From contig NZ_ML708618.1 in NCBI RefSeq assembly GCF_008831305.1, forward strand, positions 84,592-148,591: DNA of 64,000 nucleotides. Direction: 5' to 3'. The position numbers and the translations under genes are program-made. This DNA comes from Kocuria coralli (GTDB lineage Bacteria; Actinomycetota; Actinomycetes; Actinomycetales; Micrococcaceae). Positions 9,674 to 18,900 of the stretch are shown one piece after another. The notes under the pieces were generated by a model that was not told the DNA's origin, did no database searches, and was given only the letters and a program-made list of their open reading frames with translations. The first letter of the stretch is position 1. Every line of letters begins with the position of its first letter.

Positions 9674-11040
9674 TCGTCCCCCTCATCCTTCTCTTCGCCA
9701 TCATTCTCGTCAGGAGAATCCCCTGGATCGGCGGCAACATCGAAGCCGCCCTGCTGATCAGCGGGCTCAGCATGGCTCTTCTGGCGGGCCTGCAGCCCTG
9801 GCAGTATGTGGAGGCCACGGTCGACGGGCTGGACCGCATGGCCTGGGTGATCGCGCTGAGCTTCTTCGGCGCCCTCTACGCGGAGACCCAGGTACGGCTG
9901 GGCAGCATCAACACCACGATGGACTTCCTGAGGAAGATCTTCGGGAACTCGCCCCGGGGGCTGATCGCGGCCACCTTCATCACGCTGGTGATCGGCGGTT
10001 CCCTGCTCGGCGACGCCATCGCAGCGGCCACGGTCATCGGCTTCCTGGTCATCCACTCGCTGGCCGCGATGAACATCAAACCCGTCCAGATCGGCATGAT
10101 CATCCTGGTCGGGGCCTCACTGGGGTCGATCATGCCACCGGTCAGCCAGGCGATCGTGATGTCCACGTCCCTGGTCGGGACGGACCCGATACCGGTGATC
10201 CGGATCGCCTTCCTGACCGTCGGCTTCGGCGTCGTGCTGGCGATCCTGGAGTCCTTCCGCTTCGTCAGGAGGCGGCGTGCGGCGGAAGCGGAGTCGGACA
10301 AGCCCTCGGGCGGGGCACTGGCTCCCACCCCTGCCCTGGGCACCCTCGTGCGCACCAGGGGGTACACCCTGCTCCCCATGCTGGTCCTGCTGAGCATCGT
10401 GGTCCTCAACGCCGCCTGGGAGATCGACGTCTTCGCCCTCGTCCCCGGTATCTCGCATGCGGTGGCGGCGCTCGCCGAGGTGCCGGTGCTGAGCGGACTG
10501 TCCAACAACATCGTGCTGGCCATCGTGGTGGCCACCATTGTTGCCTTCTGCTTCCCCTCGGTCCACGCCAAGCCGCTCGACACGGCCGCGGAGGGCACCA
10601 GGAAGGTCGCCCAGACCATCCGTCTCCAGGTCTGCGCCGGTGTGCTGATCGGCATGGTCTACGCCTCGGGCGTCGTCGGCACGATCGCCGAGGTCGCTCA
10701 GGGCATGCAGGGCGAGGCGATCACCATCGGCGGCATCGTGGCGCTGATCGTCATCGGGATGCTGACCGGTTCGCAGACTGCCGCCCAGACCATCGTGGTC
10801 CCGTTCCTGGCGCCCCTTCTGGAGCAGCTGGGCATACCGCCGTTCAATATCGCCCTGGGAGTCAGCCACATCGCAGCCGGCGGCCAGAACTTCCCGCCGG
10901 TAGGCCTCACCGCCTTCGTGGTCTCGGGTCTGGTGGGAGGGACGTTGAACACCAAGGTGGACCCCGTCAAGGTGATGCTCCTTGCCCTGCCGAACTCCCT
11001 GTACATGTGCCTGGTCGGCGCCGTTGCCCTGTTCATCTGA
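9661..11040 (+). CDS. Multi-spanning carboxylate/amino-acid permease (DctM/ion-transporter-like)
   Basis: A 459-residue integral membrane protein with about 11-12 hydrophobic segments. The repeated loops GGSLLGDAIAAATVIGF and SIMPPVSQAIVM, mirrored by AAGGQNFPPVGLTAF in the second half, are re-entrant-hairpin-like and recall TRAP large subunits (DctM) and other ion-transporter-superfamily carriers. No small TRAP permease or binding protein is adjacent, so it probably works alone as a secondary carrier. Its start lies within the end of the dehydrogenase gene, so it probably imports the dehydrogenase substrate. The exact family is uncertain; NhaC-like antiporters are an alternative. Confidence 0.72.
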   Translation: MWAVVVPLILLFAIILVRRIPWIGGNIEAALLISGLSMALLAGLQPWQYVEATVDGLDRMAWVIALSFFGALYAETQVRLGSINTTMDFLRKIFGNSPRGLIAATFITLVIGGSLLGDAIAAATVIGFLVIHSLAAMNIKPVQIGMIILVGASLGSIMPPVSQAIVMSTSLVGTDPIPVIRIAFLTVGFGVVLAILESFRFVRRRRAAEAESDKPSGGALAPTPALGTLVRTRGYTLLPMLVLLSIVVLNAAWEIDVFALVPGISHAVAALAEVPVLSGLSNNIVLAIVVATIVAFCFPSVHAKPLDTAAEGTRKVAQTIRLQVCAGVLIGMVYASGVVGTIAEVAQGMQGEAITIGGIVALIVIGMLTGSQTAAQTIVVPFLAPLLEQLGIPPFNIALGVSHIAAGGQNFPPVGLTAFVVSGLVGGTLNTKVDPVKVMLLALPNSLYMCLVGAVALFI

Positions 11041-11083
11041 GGCGTCCCCCGAAATACTCCCCGGAGGATTCGCCGGGGATCGG

Positions 11084-11767
11084 ATGCCATGTGCGGAAAG
11101 CCCGCTGGGCGTCTTGATGCTCGACACCGCCTTCGAGCGGATTCCCGGGGACATCGGGAATCCGGAGAGCTTCGACTACCCGGTCGTTCTCCAGGTGGTG
11201 CCCGGAGCCTCCGTCGAGCGCGCTCTGGGCGGCCAGGACGACGTCCTGGCCGATCTCTTCGCCGAACACGCTCAGCGGCTGGTCGATTCCGGCGTCAGGG
11301 CCATCACCACGAGCTGCGGATTCCTGGCCAGGTACCAGAAAGCCCTGGCGTCGCGCATCGCGGTGAATTTCGCCTCCTCGGCATTGTGCCTTCTCCCCGA
11401 CGTAGGGAGGCACTACGGCGCGGTGGGGGTCATCACCGCGGATCGCTCGCGCCTGGGCGAGGCGCATTTCCTCGGATGCGGCGCGGCACCGCCCGAGGCG
11501 ATCATCGGCATGGAGGACCGCCCGCACTTCCGGTCGTCGATCCTCCGGCAGGAGACCCGCCTGTCGGCCGACCGCATACGCGAGGAGACGGTGGCGGCCG
11601 CCCTCCAGCTGCAGAAGGAGCACCCTCAGCTGGACGTCATCCTGCTGGAGTGCACCAACCTGCCGCCCTATCGCCGGGACGTCGAGCACGCCACCGGCCT
11701 TCCGGTGGTGGATGCCCTGACCCTCTCCGACGCATTGGCCGGTCACCGTTCGCCGCCCTGGCGATAG
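11084..11767 (+). CDS. Aspartate/glutamate/hydantoin racemase-like protein
   Basis: A 227-residue protein with the two cysteine motifs of cofactor-independent racemases: TTSCGFL near residues 80-86 and LLECTNLPPY near 186-195. The start is the ATG at 11084, just before the conserved ESPLGVLMLDTAF segment; a GGAGG lies about 18 nt upstream, which is long. It is the last gene of the redox operon, 43 nt after the permease, and converges with the sigma-factor gene 21 nt downstream. It may interconvert L and D forms of the substrate so that the flavin dehydrogenase can oxidise one enantiomer. That role is inference; the family also contains maleate isomerase-like and non-racemase members. Confidence 0.75.
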   Translation: MPCAESPLGVLMLDTAFERIPGDIGNPESFDYPVVLQVVPGASVERALGGQDDVLADLFAEHAQRLVDSGVRAITTSCGFLARYQKALASRIAVNFASSALCLLPDVGRHYGAVGVITADRSRLGEAHFLGCGAAPPEAIIGMEDRPHFRSSILRQETRLSADRIREETVAAALQLQKEHPQLDVILLECTNLPPYRRDVEHATGLPVVDALTLSDALAGHRSPPWR

Positions 11768-11788
11768 GTGCGGGGCGCCGACACCGTC

Positions 11789-13138
11789 TCATCCGGTCAG
11801 GTCCTCGTCCAGCCCCGCGAGCGCGGCTGCCAGGAAACCGTCCTCCGACTCGTTGCCGGGCAGCTCGAGCGCGCGACGGTAAGCCAGAGCGGCCTCCGCG
11901 GTGTCGCCCAGCTGCTGGAGCGTGACGGCCCGCGCGATGTGGAACGGCCGGAATCTCGCCAGTGCGGGGTCGTCCGCGAGCGCATCGAGGTGCCGCAGCC
12001 CCTCGGCCGGACCGCGCATCCGTCCCAGGGCGACGGCGCGGCCGAGGCTGACCACCGGCCCCGGCTGGCGCAGCTCCAGCAGGCGGTAGAGCACCGCGAT
12101 CTGCGCCCAGTCGGTCTCCTCGAAGGCCTCGGCTTCGGCGTGCACGGCCGCGATCGCAGCCTGGATCGCGTACTCCCCCGTCGCCGGTCGTTCCTCTCCC
12201 CGGGACACCGCCGCACCCGACCTGCGCGCAGCCTCCTCCGCGAGCGCGATGCCCTCCGCGATCAGGCCCCGGTCCCACCGGCTCCGGTCCTGCTCGGCGA
12301 GCGGAACCGGCCTGCCGTCCTCGGTCGTCCGCGCAGGCCGGCGAGCCTCCGTCAGCAGGAGCAGGCCGAGCAGGCCCGCGACCTCTGCGGAGTCCGGCAT
12401 CAGGGCACGCAGGACCCGGGCCAGCCGGATCGCCTCGGCCGTGAGGTCGTCGCGAGTATGCGAGACGCCCGTCGAGCGGGCGAAGCCCTCCGCGTAGAGC
12501 AGATACACCACACGCTGCACCCCGGCCAGCCTCGCGGGAAGCTCCTCACGGCGCGGTGCCGCGAAGGGCACGCCGAGCGTCCGGATGCGCTTCTTCGCCC
12601 GCACGATCCGCTGCTGCATCGTGGGCACCGGGACGAGCAGCGCATGCGCGACCTCGGGGGTCTCGAGCCCGGCTACGAAGCGCAGCATGAGCGCGATCCG
12701 GTCCTCCGGTTTCAGGACGGGATGGGCGCACGCGAAGAACAGGCCGAGCCGGTCGTCGGGGACGGCGTCGTGGTCCTCGGCCGTCTGCTGCGCGGGATCG
12801 GCGAAATGAGCCGCGACGGGTTCGCGTTCCTGCTCGATCCGCAGCCGGGCGAGCTTCTGCGCCAGGGTGCTCTCACGACGCACTACGTCCAGCGCCTTCC
12901 GTTTCGCCGTCGTCTTGAGCCATGCCTCCGGGACGGAGGGCACCCCGGTCTCGGGCCAGGTGCGCAGCGCCTGCGCGAGGGCCTCCTGGGTCATGTCCTC
13001 TGCGAGGTCCAGGTCGCCGAACCTGTGCGCGAGCGAGGCCAGGATGCGCGTCCGGGCCCCGCGGTCGATCGCCGCGAGGGCCCGGCGCACCTCCTCGGCG
13101 GACGCTCCGCCCCCGTGAGCGACCGGTTCGGGGTTCAT
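11789..13138 (-). CDS. ECF RNA polymerase sigma factor with long C-terminal extension (ECF42-type)
   Basis: A 449-residue protein. Residues about 1-190 contain sigma region 2 (FGDLDLAEDMTQEALAQALR) and region 4 (PTMQQRIVRAKKRIRTLGV). The remaining 250 residues form a helical, TPR-like extension (DUF6596-type) characteristic of ECF42. These sigma factors are typically encoded beside DGPF/YciI proteins and lack a membrane anti-sigma factor; the extension is thought to control activity. The gene directly follows the YciI gene on the minus strand with a 4-nt gap, so both share a transcript starting near 13.5 kb. Confidence 0.9.
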   Translation of the reverse strand: MNPEPVAHGGGASAEEVRRALAAIDRGARTRILASLAHRFGDLDLAEDMTQEALAQALRTWPETGVPSVPEAWLKTTAKRKALDVVRRESTLAQKLARLRIEQEREPVAAHFADPAQQTAEDHDAVPDDRLGLFFACAHPVLKPEDRIALMLRFVAGLETPEVAHALLVPVPTMQQRIVRAKKRIRTLGVPFAAPRREELPARLAGVQRVVYLLYAEGFARSTGVSHTRDDLTAEAIRLARVLRALMPDSAEVAGLLGLLLLTEARRPARTTEDGRPVPLAEQDRSRWDRGLIAEGIALAEEAARRSGAAVSRGEERPATGEYAIQAAIAAVHAEAEAFEETDWAQIAVLYRLLELRQPGPVVSLGRAVALGRMRGPAEGLRHLDALADDPALARFRPFHIARAVTLQQLGDTAEAALAYRRALELPGNESEDGFLAAALAGLDEDLTG

Positions 13139-13142
13139 CGGA

Positions 13143-13490
13143 TCAGTAGGGGGCGACGGGACGGATCTCGACGTGGCCGCCGGGACCGGAGGCCGGGCTC
13201 TTGCGCGCCCATTCGATGGCCTCGTCGATGTTCGCCACCTCGATGATGTAGCCCCCGCCCACGAACTCCTGCACCTCGGCGAAGGGCCCGGATGACACGA
13301 TCCGCTCGCCCTGCGCGTCGCTGCTCACGGTCACCCCGTGCTCCGGGTCCTCGAGGGCGAACGAGGTCACCACCACCCCCGCGTCCGTGATCGTCTGGTC
13401 GAAAGCGAAGAACTCCTCGGGGCTCGGGCCGCCGTCCTCCCCGCATGCCGGGTCGTCGACGTGGCCCATGAGCATGAGTGCGTACTTCAT
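13143..13490 (-). CDS. YciI/DGPF-domain protein
   Basis: A 115-residue protein starting MKYALMLMGHVDDP and containing SSGPFAEVQEFVGGGYIIEV, the DGPF-like signature of the YciI/YCII family. These small ferredoxin-like-fold proteins commonly accompany ECF42 sigma factors; their biochemical role there is unsettled. A GAGGA lies upstream of the ATG. It is the first gene of the two-gene minus-strand operon. Confidence 0.9.
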   Translation of the reverse strand: MKYALMLMGHVDDPACGEDGGPSPEEFFAFDQTITDAGVVVTSFALEDPEHGVTVSSDAQGERIVSSGPFAEVQEFVGGGYIIEVANIDEAIEWARKSPASGPGGHVEIRPVAPY

Positions 13491-13686
13491 GATTCCTCCT
13501 CAGGTTTCCCGTCACGGGCGCCTCGGGCGGCTCCGGGACGGGGTGCGAATGCCGAACTGAGTGGCTCGACACCATGATGACGTACGGGATCGTCCGGTAT
13601 CGACAGCCCCGGCACGATCAATCATCATCGTCATCGGCTTGGTTTACGCTAGGTGCATGCAGCCTTCCTCTGACGGAGACAGTCCC

Positions 13687-13710
13687 AGCGCCCGGGTGAC
13701 CCCGGGCGCT
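13687..13710 (+). promoter_or_regulatory. Leader hairpin upstream of the CorC/HlyC gene
   Basis: A perfect 10-bp stem (13687-13696 with 13701-13710) with a TGAC loop lies 26 nt before the GTG start of the CorC-like gene. A possible -10 (TACGCT, 13645-13650) would give a leader of about 80 nt containing it. It could be a regulatory leader or a simple stem; I cannot match it to a known riboswitch. Confidence 0.4.
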
Positions 13711-13736
13711 TCCCGCACATCGAGGAAATCCGGCCG

Positions 13737-15068
13737 GTGAACGGCGACTTAATCCTGAACATCGTCCTGGTCGTTGTCTTCGTGCTCGTCGGCGGAGTCT
13801 TCGCCGCGACCGAGATGGCACTCGTCACGCTGCGCGAGAGTCAGATCAACACCATCGCGCAGCGCGGTAGACGCGGCCAGAAAGTGGCCGACCTCGCCCG
13901 CAGCCCCAATACATTCCTGTCGGCGGTACAGATCGGCGTGACCGTGGCGGGCTTCGCCTCGGCCGCATACGGCGCGACGTCGATCGCCCCCTCGGTCGCG
14001 CCCTGGTTCGTCTCGCTCGGCCTGTCGGATCAGCTCGCCATGACCGTCGCGACGATCGCGCTCACCCTCATCATCGCCTACCTCTCGCTCGTACTGGGCG
14101 AGCTGGTGCCCAAGCGCCTCGCGATCCAGCGCAACGCCCAGTTCGCCTACATGGTCGCCCCGGTCCTGGGCGGCTTCACCCGTCTCATGCTCCCGGTCAT
14201 CTGGCTGCTGTCGGTCTCGACGAACTTCCTCGTCCGGCTGCTCGGCGGCGACCCGAACCAGACGGCCGAGGAACTCAGCGACGAGGAACTGCGCGATATC
14301 GTCTCGACCCACGAGGGACTGCCCGAGGACGAACGGCGCATCCTCGACGACGTGCTCTCGTTGCGCGACCGGCAGCTCAGCAAGGTGATGCGGCCGCGCC
14401 CCGAGGTGGTCGCGCTCAACGGATCCGGCGCCATCGCGGAGGCGGCCGAACGCGTGCACGACCTTCCGTTCTCCCGCTACCCCGTGGTGGACCAGTCGAT
14501 CGACGACATCGTCGGCTTCGTGCATGTCCGCGACCTGTTCGACGCCGCCTCCGAAGACCCGGCCCAGGTGCTGAACAACGTCGTACGACCGATCCCGTAC
14601 CTGCCGGCGACGGCGCGCCTGCTGCCGACGCTCACCGCTCTGCGGGCGCAGGGCAACCACATCGCCGTCGTCGTCGACGAATACGGCGGGACCGACGGCA
14701 TCGTCACCCTGGAGGACCTCGTCGAAGAGGTCGTGGGCGAGATCTTCGACGAATACGACGCCGCCCCCGCCATCGATGCGCTGGCCGGGCAAGGCGGGCT
14801 CGTGGACGGCCGGCTCAACCTGCAGGACTTCGAGGAGGCCACGGGCCTCCAGCTCCCCCGCGGTACATGGGACACGGTGGCGGGTTTCGTCATCGGCTGC
14901 CTGGGCCGCCTGGGCATGGTCGGCGACACGATCGAGGTCGAGGGGGCGAAGATCCAGGTCACCGCGATCGATCGGCGGCGCATCGCGGAGGTGCGCGTGA
15001 TCCCCGACGATGCTGCGCATCTCGATCCGCCCGTATCGGAGGATTCCCTCCGCACCCCGGATCAGTAA
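13737..15068 (+). CDS. CorC/HlyC-family membrane protein (CNNM-type transporter domain, CBS pair, CorC_HlyC domain)
   Basis: A 443-residue protein with four hydrophobic segments in the N-terminal CNNM/DUF21 domain (about residues 1-200, including FAATEMALVTLRESQI and LVLGELVPKRLAIQ). Two CBS domains follow (about 205-340, with DIVGFVHVRDLFD and VVVDEYGGTDGIVTLEDL), then a C-terminal CorC_HlyC domain. Family members act in divalent-cation (Mg2+ or Co2+) efflux or homeostasis at the inner membrane. The GTG at 13737 follows a GAGGAAA at suitable spacing. The gene appears monocistronic. Confidence 0.9.
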   Translation: MNGDLILNIVLVVVFVLVGGVFAATEMALVTLRESQINTIAQRGRRGQKVADLARSPNTFLSAVQIGVTVAGFASAAYGATSIAPSVAPWFVSLGLSDQLAMTVATIALTLIIAYLSLVLGELVPKRLAIQRNAQFAYMVAPVLGGFTRLMLPVIWLLSVSTNFLVRLLGGDPNQTAEELSDEELRDIVSTHEGLPEDERRILDDVLSLRDRQLSKVMRPRPEVVALNGSGAIAEAAERVHDLPFSRYPVVDQSIDDIVGFVHVRDLFDAASEDPAQVLNNVVRPIPYLPATARLLPTLTALRAQGNHIAVVVDEYGGTDGIVTLEDLVEEVVGEIFDEYDAAPAIDALAGQGGLVDGRLNLQDFEEATGLQLPRGTWDTVAGFVIGCLGRLGMVGDTIEVEGAKIQVTAIDRRRIAEVRVIPDDAAHLDPPVSEDSLRTPDQ

Positions 15069-15151
15069 CGCACGGCGCACGCGCAGCCTGCCCGGTGGCA
15101 ACGGGGCGAGGGACCTGTCGGCCCGGTCCCGGCAGGCGTAGTGTCCGGAAC

Positions 15152-15439
15152 ATGTGCCGAAGCATCCATACCCTCCACAATTTCGAGCCGCCCGCGACCT
15201 CCGACGAGGTCCACGCGGCGGCCCTGCAGTACGTGCGCAAGATCGCGGGGACGACGAAACCCTCCAAGGCCAACCAGGAGGTCTTCGACCAGGCCGTCGA
15301 CGAGATCGAACAGGCCACCCGCCGCCTGCTCGACGGGCTCGTGACCTCCGCTCCGCCCAAGAACCGCGAGGAAGAGGCGGCGAAGAAACGCGCCCGCGCC
15401 GAGGCCTCGGGCCGCTACGCGACGGACGGCGCTGCCTGA
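15152..15439 (+). CDS. DUF2277-family small protein
   Basis: A 95-residue protein beginning MCRSIHTLHNFEPPATSDEV, which matches DUF2277 (MCRxIxxLxNFxPPAT). The rest is helical and charged, ending in an Arg/Ala-rich tail. No function is known for the family. The ATG at 15152 is fixed by the conserved N-terminus; an open frame upstream is not part of the gene. It stands alone downstream of the CorC-like gene. Confidence 0.88.
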   Translation: MCRSIHTLHNFEPPATSDEVHAAALQYVRKIAGTTKPSKANQEVFDQAVDEIEQATRRLLDGLVTSAPPKNREEEAAKKRARAEASGRYATDGAA

Positions 15440-15497
15440 CCGATCCGAGTCTGACTGTCTGTTCCCGCTGAGTAGCGAGTTCAGCCGCCGGTTCCCG

Positions 15498-15555
15498 CCG
15501 AGATACGAGTTGGACCGCCCATCGGCGCCGATGGGCGGTCCAACTCGCATCTCGG
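15498..15555. repeat. Large perfect-centre palindrome (REP-like element)
   Basis: The centre is a perfect 20-bp palindrome without loop (15507-15526 with 15527-15546). The arms extend to 29 bp (15498-15526 with 15527-15555) with one mismatch. Degenerate copies of its outer parts flank it: GAGTAGCGAGTT near 15470 and CTCGCATCTCGG/AACTCCCATCTC at 15557-15582. The set fills the gap between the DUF2277 gene and the SOS promoter and resembles an interspersed palindromic repeat, possibly also acting as a terminator. Confidence 0.8.
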
Positions 15556-15607
15556 CCTCGCATCTCGGCCCAACTCCCATCTCAGCAGCGGGGAACGTCT
15601 CATCCTC

Positions 15608-15649
15608 TTGTGCTGTCCGAACCGATCCATACACTCGAACATACGTTCG
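15608..15649 (+). promoter_or_regulatory. SOS promoter with LexA box for DUF6504-dnaE2
   Basis: The sequence CGAACATACGTTCG at 15636-15649 is a perfect match to the Gram-positive/actinobacterial LexA operator CGAAC-N4-GTTCG. A plausible promoter precedes it: -35 TTGTGC (15608-15613), 16-bp spacer, -10 TACACT (15630-15635), so LexA would cover the start site. GGGAGG at 15657-15662 is the ribosome-binding site for the ATG at 15671. Confidence 0.88.
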
Positions 15650-15670
15650 AATAAATGGGAGGTCGTGACC

Positions 15671-15943
15671 ATGCCAACGATGATCGATCAGCCGATCGCG
15701 GTGACCGTCGCCGACGACGGCGAACCGAGATCCTTCACCTGGGGGCCCTACGAGTACGAAGTGGTGGGCGTCCCGCAGAACTTCTTCCGGCGCCGGAAAT
15801 GGTGGCAGGAGGCGGGTGACCTGACCACCGTCGACCAGAAACTGTGGCGCGTGGAAGCCTCGTGCGACAGCTCGGAGTTCCGGCTCTACGACCTGCTGTG
15901 CCGCCCGAGCGGGCAGTGGTTCCTCTACGTCCAGTGGGAATAG
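15671..15943 (+). CDS. DUF6504-type small protein of the SOS mutagenesis locus
   Basis: A 90-residue protein with a Trp-rich, beta-type core (FTWGPYEYEVVGV, FFRRRKWWQEAGD, LWRVEAS and YDLLCRPSGQWFLYVQWE). It resembles DUF6504 proteins, which in actinobacteria are often encoded immediately before the error-prone polymerase gene dnaE2. The LexA box 22 nt upstream and dnaE2 53 nt downstream make it part of the damage-inducible unit. Its biochemical function is unknown; a role as a small accessory of the mutasome is inference. Confidence 0.8.
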   Translation: MPTMIDQPIAVTVADDGEPRSFTWGPYEYEVVGVPQNFFRRRKWWQEAGDLTTVDQKLWRVEASCDSSEFRLYDLLCRPSGQWFLYVQWE

Positions 15944-15996
15944 CAGCACACGGACCGGCGCAACGGAGGAGTCAGTAGAGACCACCGCATACATCC

Positions 15997-18900
15997 ATGA
16001 CCTTCACGCACTTGCACGTCCATTCCGGATACTCCGCCCACTACGGCACGACTTCCCCGGAGCGTCTGGTGCAGCTGACGGTGAAACACAAAGCATCCGC
16101 ACTCGCCCTGACCGACCGGGACGGGCTCTACGGCGCGGTGAAGCACGTCGCGGCCTGCCGGCAAGCCAAGATCGGCGCCATCCTGGGCGCCGACCTGGCG
16201 GTCCACCACGACGGCGACGACGGCACCCCCACGTCCCGTCTTTCCCTGGGCCGCGTGGTCATCCTGGCGCACGGCCATCTGAACGGGGCGGGATACGCCG
16301 CACTGTGCCGGGTGGTCTCGGCCGCCCACGCGGCGGGCGGCAAGAACCCCTCGATCGACCGCAAGACCCTCGCCGCGTACGTGGTTCCGGACGGGACGGC
16401 CTCCTCCCAGCCCGTGCTGAGCATCCTCCTGGGACCGGGGTCCGACGTGGGCAGGCTGGTGGAACGCAGGCAGTTCGGCGCCGCCCGGGCAGCGCTCGAC
16501 GACTGGGTCAACGCCCTGCCCCCGGGGTGCCTGAACATCGAGGTGGTCTCCCGGCTGTCCGAGCCCGGCCGACCGGGCAGCGTCACGCCGGCCACCCGGA
16601 TGCTGGGACTGGCCGAGGCGTCGTCGTTGCCCGCGGTGCTGACCAATGCCGTGCGCTACGGGCAGGAGGACGAGGCCGTGACCGCCGACCTCGCGGATTC
16701 CACCCGCGCGCTGCTGCCGCTGGACGAGGTCGCGGAGCTGGATCCCACCGGCCAGGCCTGGCTGAAGCCGGAGTGTTCCATGCGCCATATCGCGCGCATG
16801 GTGGTCACGGTGGGCGCTCACGAACGCAGTGCCGCCGAGCTTCTGGAGGCCACGGAACGCCTGGCCGGCCGCTGTCTCCTGGACCCGGTCACGGATCTGG
16901 GATGGGACGTGCACAAGATGCCGGAGGCTTCCGTGATCGGCATCGCAGGCGATCCCATGACCGCGCTGTGGGAACGGGCCAGGGCCGGGATCGGCCGCTA
17001 TTACCCCGCTGCCAGGCCACGGATGCTCCGGGAGGTCGAGGAACGCCTCGCCCACGAGATGGCGACCGTGGAGCGCCTGAAGTTCCCGTCCTACTTCTTG
17101 ACCGTGGCGCGGGTGGCGGAGATCATCCGGTCCATGGGCATCCGGATCCAGGCCAGGGGGTCGGGGGTGGGCTCCGTGCTGAACTTCCTGCTGGGCATTT
17201 CCGGGGTGGAGCCGTTGTCCAACGGACTGCTGTGGGAGCGGTTCCTCTCCCCCCAGCGCCTGAGTCTCCCGGACATCGACCTCGACGTGGAATCGGCGCG
17301 CAGGCATGAGGTCTACCACCGGCTGTTCGAGGAATTCGGTGCGGACCGGGTTTCGCTGATGTCGATGACCAACACCTACCGTTCCCGCGGTGCGGTGCGC
17401 GACGCCGGGCTGGCCCTCGGCCTGCCCGATGAGCAGATCGACCGGATCGCCAAGGAGCTGTGGCGCTTCGACGCCAAGCACTTCCGCAGGGCCCTGGCCG
17501 AGAAACCCGAGCTGGGCGACATCGCCCGGGAGGTCCGAGGATCCGAGCAGCTGGACCTCCTGGTGGAGCTGACCGAGCGCCTGGACTCCCTGCCCCGGCA
17601 CGTCTCCCTGCATCCCTGCGGAGTGATCGTCTCGGACGCCTCCCTGCTCGATCACACCCCCGTGCAGCCCAGCGGGCTGGGGCTGCCCATGTCCCAGTTC
17701 GACAAGCACGACATGGACCCCATGGGGCTGATCAAGCTCGACATCCTGGGGGTGCGCATGCAGTCCAGCATGGCCTTCGCGGTGGATGAGATCCAGCGCA
17801 ATACCGGCCAACGCATCGATCTGGACCGTATCCCCCTGAACGACGAGCCCACGTTCGAGACCATCCGCACCACGCACACGCTGGGGATCTTCCAGGTGGA
17901 GTCCCCGGGGCAGATGGAGCTGGTGGGCAAGCTGCAGCCGGAGCGGTTCAACGATCTGACCGTGGACATCAGCCTGTTCCGTCCCGGTCCCATGAAGAAC
18001 AACATGCCGCAGCGCTATCTGGCCGCCCGCCACGGCTACGCCCGCCCGGATTACATCGATCGCCGGCTCAAGCAGTACCTGTGGGAGACCAAGGGAGTGG
18101 TGGTCTTCCACGAGCAGGTCATGCAGATCATCGACGAGCTCACCGGCTGCGGGCTGGGCACGGCCGATGTCTACCGGCGCTGGCTGAGCAATCCGGAGAA
18201 GGTGACCGAGGTCGAGGACGAGATCAGGCTCCTCGCTCCCGAGCGCGGTTTCGCACCGCAGGTGATCGACAAGGTCTGGAAGATCCTGGAGGGCTTCGGC
18301 TCCTTCGGATTCGCCAAATCCCACGCCGCGGCCTTCGCCCTGCCCACCTATCAGAGCGCATGGCTCAAGACCCACTACCCCGCCGAGTTCCTGGCGGGTC
18401 TGCTCACCCACGATCCCGGCATGTGGCCCAAGGACCTCCTGGTGGCCGAGACCCGGCGCCTCGGCATCCCCCTGCTCCCCCTGGACGTGCAGTACTCGGG
18501 GCTCGAATATGCCACCCAGCCCCTGCCGGACGGCCGCACCGGCATCCGCATGGCCCTGGGCGAGCTCCAGGGCAGTTCGGAGGCCGAACGGACGCGGATC
18601 GCCGAGTCCCAGCCGTTCAGGACCCTGCACGATTTCCGGGATCAGGTCCGCCCCCGTCGGTCCACCTTCGAGAACCTCGCGCGGGTGGGCGCCCTGGACG
18701 CTTTCGTCGGCTATGAACGACGGCGGCGCCACGACCTGCTGACCTATGTCCGCTCCATGGCCGCGCACGCCGAACGGGTCCCGCGTCATCAGCTGTCCTT
18801 CGACTTCGCCGTGCCCGTCCCCCGTCTGGACGGCGTCACGGCCATGGACCTCCACGGGCAGCGGCAGGTGGATCTGGAGCTGCAGCAGCTCGGGCTGGGC

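Noticed and set aside
13687..13710. Mn or Mg riboswitch before the CorC/HlyC gene
   Set aside because: Only one simple stem is visible; no conserved riboswitch sequence blocks were recognised, so I left it as a hairpin.
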